From Methylobacterium sp. Leaf125 (GTDB taxonomy: Bacteria > Pseudomonadota > Alphaproteobacteria > Rhizobiales > Beijerinckiaceae), in assembly GCF_001423085.1 (NCBI RefSeq), contig NZ_LMNU01000045.1, positions 1 through 64,000 of the forward strand: 64,000 nucleotides of DNA, given 5' to 3'. Shown one piece after another: positions 60,547 through 64,000 of this stretch. Within the stretch, counting starts at the first letter, position 1, and the number at the start of each line of letters is the position of its first letter. The position numbers and the translations under genes are program-made. A model generated the notes under the pieces. That model was not told the origin of the DNA. It was given only the letters and a program-made list of their open reading frames with translations, and searched no databases.

Positions 60547-61232
60547 TCCTGGTCGGCCTCGTCATCCTCGGCGGCGCCCTGGCGGTGCTGCTCCTGTCCG
60601 ACGACACCCAGCGCATCGCCGGGATGGAGCCGGATCAGTTCGCCCAGTTCGCCATGAGCGCCGGACTGCTCGCCGTGGTGGCGGCGGGATTCTGGCACCA
60701 GTTCCGCGGCCGGATGCGCGCGAACCTGACGGCCCTGCTGCTCTGGGGCGCCCTCGGGGCCGCCCTGGTCGCCGGCTACGCCTACCGCGACGACGCCCGG
60801 GTCATCGGCGACCGGATGCTCGGGGCGGTGCGTCCCGGCAGCGCCGTCACGGGATCGGACGGCACGGTGACGATCATCCGGCGCAGCGACGGCAACTTTC
60901 ACGTCCGGGCCGAGGTGAACGGCCAGCCCCAGGGCTTTCAGTTCGACACGGGCGCCAGCTCCGTGGTGCTGACCGCCGAGAGCGCGGCGGCCCTCGGCAT
61001 CCGCCCGGCGGACTCCGAATTCAGCGTCCGGGTCTCGACTGCCAACGGCGTCACCGTGGCGGCCCCGGCCTTCCTCGACAGCCTCCGGGTCGGCGGCATC
61101 GTCGAGCGGCGGGTGCCGGCCCTGGTGAGCCGGCCCGGAGCCCTCCGCGAAAACCTGCTCGGCATGAGCTTCCTCGATCGCCTCGGCTCCTTCGAGGTTC
61201 GCGGCGACCGTCTCATCCTGCGGGACCGCTGA
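60543..61232 (+). CDS. Membrane-anchored retropepsin-like aspartic protease (TIGR02281 type)
   Basis: A 229-residue protein with two or three N-terminal hydrophobic segments (about 1-18, 40-54, 63-78) and a retropepsin-like C-terminal domain. The catalytic motif FDTGASSVVL lies near residue 139. The active-site aspartate and the following G-A-S are intact; a single such domain is expected to dimerise. Clan AA proteases of this type are common in alphaproteobacteria, and I know no established substrate. The start ATG overlaps the DUF1289 stop. Confidence 0.86.
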   Translation: MILVGLVILGGALAVLLLSDDTQRIAGMEPDQFAQFAMSAGLLAVVAAGFWHQFRGRMRANLTALLLWGALGAALVAGYAYRDDARVIGDRMLGAVRPGSAVTGSDGTVTIIRRSDGNFHVRAEVNGQPQGFQFDTGASSVVLTAESAAALGIRPADSEFSVRVSTANGVTVAAPAFLDSLRVGGIVERRVPALVSRPGALRENLLGMSFLDRLGSFEVRGDRLILRDR

Positions 61233-61287
61233 GATCCCGGCTCTGAAACACGCGACGCCGCCCCGATGGGGCAGCCCTGAAAGGCGA

Positions 61288-61310
61288 GACGCCGCCCGGA
61301 AGGCGGCGTC
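61288..61310. terminator. Hairpin between the protease gene and the pseudogene
   Basis: GACGCCGCC / GGCGGCGTC stem with a five-base loop about 55 bp past the protease stop. It has no T-run; it could serve both converging transcripts. Confidence 0.5.
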
Positions 61311-61336
61311 CTGGATCCCTCGCGCGTCGGACCGGT

Positions 61337-62195
61337 TCAGAACCGATAGGTCCGGCTGATCGGCGTGCCGGCCACCCGGAAGCGTGGGCCCGTGCCGAAG
61401 CTCGGGAGCGCCCTGGGCACCACGTCGCCGTAAGCCCGGCGGCAACCAGGCGCGAACATCCGGAGACGTCCTGTCAGGCCTGCGGGTTGGTCACGCCGGC
61501 GGCGATATCGAGGACGCTCGTGGTCGTGTTGGGCAACCCGTTGAAGCGGGGCAAGGTGTAGCCGGCCGGCCGGCGCAACCGCCGGAATCGCGACGTAGCC
61601 GGCCGGCGTCACGTTCGGGTGGGTGGCCGCGCCGTCGGCGAAGTCGTTCTTCGCGACGCCCAGATCGGCGCTGGTGAACGTGTAGGCCCGGTCCAGCAGA
61701 TCAAACGGTCCGGGCAAGCGGTCCCGTCATGTCCGTGCTGGCGCGGATGCCCTGCTGATGGAGCGGACCCGGCACCGGGCCGTACCCGCCCACCGGCGGT
61801 ATCGGGTTGATCGTGCCCGGCCTTCCCGGATTGCTTTGGATGGCCTGGAGCGGGAGGCCGCCGGCCAGGTTGTCGGCCGGTCCGAGCTTCCCCACGGATC
61901 CGTCGACCAGGGTGAGCGCGCCGAGATAGGGGGCGGCGCCCGGCCGGACTTGGCCGCTGATGGCTAGGGCGCGCTGGTCCGGCGTCGAACGGTCGTTGAC
62001 GGCGATGGCTTGCGCGAGGTTGTCCGGCAATGTCGCCCGGCCGATCGCACTGGCATTCAGGGACAGGAACGGCGCGAGCAGGGTCCGCACGTTGGCATCA
62101 GACGGCGTGATCGTCGCGATCTGTGCCTGTGCGGCGGCCAGACCCGTCGCCGCCAGGATGATGGCTGCACGGGAAACACCGCAACGGAACCGCAT
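61337..62195 (-). pseudogene. Frameshifted secreted-protein gene, family unidentified
   Basis: The first part (62195 to about 61730) encodes a signal peptide cleaved near AQA and a coherent secreted domain (VRTLLAPFLSLNASAIG, RALAISGQV, LPLQAIQSNPGRPG). It stops at 61701. The coding signal resumes in a different frame: PFDLLDRAYTFTSADLGVAK at about 61710, then VTPAGYVAIP. It shifts again at a GGCC repeat (about 61562-61573) to YTLPRFNGLPNTTTSVLDIAAG, which ends at a TGA. A last segment, AYGDVVPRALPSFGTGPRF, continues in the second frame to 61337. At least two or three frameshifts are needed to read it as one protein of about 285 residues. Function is not recognised. Sequencing error cannot be excluded. 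Confidence 0.65.
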
Positions 62196-62414
62196 CGTTC
62201 GCCCCCGCGAATCCGTTCGTCGGACCGACGGTTTGAATAACGAACCCTACAGTTCCAAAGTGCTCATGGCTCTCTCACCCTATAAGGCGCCCAGCCCCGT
62301 GCGCGATCAGCAAAAACCCTGATCTACCTCCGATATAGACTGCCGCCGAACGATCGGGCGGCCGTTTATATTGAGGGAGGCTCCTAACTTGATCGCGGCT
62401 CCGGCGAGCGGGGC
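62196..62414. other. Intergenic region upstream of the pseudogene
   Basis: About 220 bases, comparatively AT-rich (TTATATTGAGG near 62365, CTATAAGG near 62280). It lies past the dusA stop and probably keeps the old promoter of the pseudogene. No gene seen. Confidence 0.45.
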
Positions 62415-63443
62415 TCAGGCGGCATCCTGTGCCCTGTCCCTGCCCGGAATGGCCGGATCGGCGGCCTGATGGGCGCGGCCGACCAGCTCCACCGCCTCCC
62501 GCAGGGTCGCGAGGCCGGCTTCGGGCTGGAGGCCGAAGGTCGAGAGGTGCCGGCGGTAGGCGCGGGCACCCGGGCGGCCGTTGAAAAGGCCGAGCATGTG
62601 CCGCGTCACCGCGTGCAGGCGGGTGCCGTCCTGCAGGAATCCGGCGAGGACGGGTTCGAAGGCCGTGATCGCAGCGAACGGATCGGCGGCCGGGGCGGGC
62701 TCGCCGAACAGGACCGGATCGACGTCGAGCAGGATCGCCGGATCGCTGTAGGCCACCCGGCCGATCATCACCCCGTCGACCTCCGCCAGGTGGGCGGCCG
62801 TATCCGCGATGGTGGCGATGCCGCCGTTGATGGCGATGGGCAGGTCGGGATGGGCCCGCTTCAGCCGCGCCACCCGCGGATAGTCGAGGGGGGGCACGTC
62901 GCGGTTCTCCTTGGGCGAGAGCCCCTGGAGCCAGGCCTTACGGGCATGCACCACGAGGCCGTCGACGCCGGCCGCGATCACGGCGTCCGCGAGGGCGTCG
63001 AGGGCCTGCTCGCTGTCCTGGTCGTCCACGCCGATGCGGCACTTCACCGTGACCGGCACCGACACCGCCGCCTTCATGGCGGCGACGCAGGCGGCCACCA
63101 CGGCGGGCTCGCGCATCAGGCAGGCGCCGAAGCGTCCGTCCTGCACGCGGTCGGAGGGGCAGCCGACATTGAGGTTGACCTCGTCGTAGCCGTATCCCTC
63201 GGCGATGCGCGCGGCCTCGGCAAGGTCGGCCGGGTTCGAGCCGCCGAGCTGCACCGCCACCGGATGCTCGAGCGCGTCGAAGCCGAGCAGACGGTCGCGC
63301 GGCCCGTGGATGACGGCCCCGGTGGTGACCATCTCGGTGTAGAGCCGGGCGTGCCGCGACAGGGTCCGATGGAAGGCCCGACAGTAACGGTCGGTCCAGT
63401 CCATCATCGGGGCGACGGAGAAGCGGAGGTCGCGGGCGATCAT
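62415..63443 (-). CDS. dusA: tRNA-dihydrouridine synthase A
   Basis: A 342-residue flavin enzyme reducing uridine in the D-loop of tRNA. The start FSVAPMMDWTDRYCRAFHRTLS, LNVGCPSDRVQDGRFGACLM with the catalytic cysteine near residue 100, and VKCRIGVDD are DusA hallmarks, and INGGI and RVAYSDP follow. Length is normal. It lies 51 bp after ureE on the same strand. Confidence 0.95.
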   Translation of the reverse strand: MIARDLRFSVAPMMDWTDRYCRAFHRTLSRHARLYTEMVTTGAVIHGPRDRLLGFDALEHPVAVQLGGSNPADLAEAARIAEGYGYDEVNLNVGCPSDRVQDGRFGACLMREPAVVAACVAAMKAAVSVPVTVKCRIGVDDQDSEQALDALADAVIAAGVDGLVVHARKAWLQGLSPKENRDVPPLDYPRVARLKRAHPDLPIAINGGIATIADTAAHLAEVDGVMIGRVAYSDPAILLDVDPVLFGEPAPAADPFAAITAFEPVLAGFLQDGTRLHAVTRHMLGLFNGRPGARAYRRHLSTFGLQPEAGLATLREAVELVGRAHQAADPAIPGRDRAQDAA

Positions 63444-63494
63444 CCGGCGGACATAACCGTCCGCGCCGCCGGCTTCAACGCGGGGCGGGTCGGC

Positions 63495-64000
63495 TCAGTG
63501 CTCGTGCTTGCAGTCCGGCCCGTGCACGTGGCCGTGCGCGCCGTGGTCGTGAGCCTGGTCGTGCCCGTGGGAATGCCCATGGTCATGCCCCGCATGGGAA
63601 TGGCCGTGATCGTCGCCCGTATGATCGTGGCCCGCGTGGTCGTGCGCGTGATGCCCGTGATCGTGGTGGTCGTGTGCGTGATGCCCGTGATCATGGTGGT
63701 CGTGACCGCACTGGCTGTGGTCGTGGGCCGCGCGCTCCGGCTTGAAGGCCCGGGTCACCGGGGTGGCGGCGCAGCCCTGGCCGCGGACGAGTTCGGCGGC
63801 GCTGCGGGGCACGTAGAGCACGTCGGCGGCGATCTCGGCCGGCACGTGGCTGCCGCCGAGCTGCCAGGCCAGGCGCAGCAGCCGGGCCGGGTTCTCGGCC
63901 CGGACCTCGAGCAGCGGCTCCCCGGCGGCGCGGATCGCCACGAGGCGCCCGTCCTCCAAGCGCAGGGCATCGCCGTCTTCCAGGGACGCGGCCTTGGCGA
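63495..64000 (-). CDS. ureE: Urease accessory protein UreE, histidine-rich, partial
   Basis: Nickel-carrying chaperone for urease, truncated by the right end of the window; the N-terminal part and start codon lie outside. About 168 residues are visible. Its C-terminal nickel-binding domain (LLEVRAENPARLLRLAWQLG, VPAEIAADVLYVPRSAAEL) is the UreE pattern. The last 75 or so residues are a tail of more than thirty histidines (HDHSQCGHDHHDHGHH..), built from HDHGHHAH-type repeats, expected to bind many nickel ions. The tail is unusually long compared with Klebsiella UreE, whose tail has about ten histidines. Other urease genes are not in this window. Confidence 0.88.
   Translation of the reverse strand, partial: AKAASLEDGDALRLEDGRLVAIRAAGEPLLEVRAENPARLLRLAWQLGGSHVPAEIAADVLYVPRSAAELVRGQGCAATPVTRAFKPERAAHDHSQCGHDHHDHGHHAHDHHDHGHHAHDHAGHDHTGDDHGHSHAGHDHGHSHGHDQAHDHGAHGHVHGPDCKHEH

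Overview
The window is about 64 kb of high-GC chromosomal DNA from an alphaproteobacterium. It is most likely a Methylobacterium or close relative (Methylobacteriaceae, Hyphomicrobiales). This is inferred from the trpA-accD-folC order, an AccD that has lost its zinc ribbon, a helicase-S4-ferredoxin-CarD-RpoH run, an Omp25/31-type porin, a PQQ sugar dehydrogenase and several small secreted proteins of rhizobial flavour. I see no prophage, insertion sequence, integrase or CRISPR array. It reads as core genome with a few lineage-specific patches.

Layout. 0.3-5.8 kb: an M23 peptidoglycan hydrolase, then on the minus strand a hybrid histidine kinase, a four-base-overlapping cysteine-rich membrane protein, and gluQ. 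6-9.2 kb: trpA, accD, folC. 9.4-12.3 kb: a porin, trxA with facing terminators, and a periplasmic PQQ sugar dehydrogenase. 12.4-14.9 kb (minus): a TetR regulator and DUF1348 pair under a perfect 16-bp palindrome, an AEC carrier and rpmB. 15.2-23.9 kb (plus): two secreted proteins, a SUV3-like RNA helicase with a long disordered tail, an S4 protein, fdxA, carD, rpoH and a phosphopantetheinyl transferase. These are followed by tRNA-Pro(CGG) with a clear promoter.

24.4-30.3 kb is an exopolysaccharide patch: a two-domain glycosyltransferase, a GT4 enzyme, a Wzz/GumC-like chain-length protein and a WecG/TagA-type transferase. 30.4-43 kb holds housekeeping genes (Nudix, TusA, gshA, rsmE, ubiA, cysQ, cspA, a PfpI-like protein, a dehydrogenase, an aspartate aminotransferase) among small unassigned proteins.

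43.3-51 kb is a complete assimilatory sulfate reduction locus. cysH-cysD-cysN are on the minus strand. An Lrp/AsnC regulator, cysJ and cysI are on the plus strand. Sulfate is activated by CysDN, reduced as APS by CysH (the cysteines of an APS reductase are present and no cysC is seen), and sulfite is reduced by CysJI. Related 16-bp inverted repeats lie in front of both arms, so the embedded regulator may control the whole locus. 51.3-58.3 kb: a small conserved protein, a second TetR regulator, pyrF, a uracil-DNA-glycosylase-like protein, a two-gene periplasmic molybdenum hydroxylase and a membrane histidine kinase. 58.3-64 kb: divergent cobT/cobS, DUF1289 with a membrane aspartic protease, a frameshifted secreted-protein pseudogene, dusA, and the histidine-rich C-terminal part of a ureE that runs off the window.

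The strongest leads for something undescribed are the Lrp-cys regulatory arrangement, the cysteine-rich membrane protein coupled to the hybrid kinase, the TetR/DUF1348 palindrome unit and the two-domain glycosyltransferase locus. None is proven from sequence alone.
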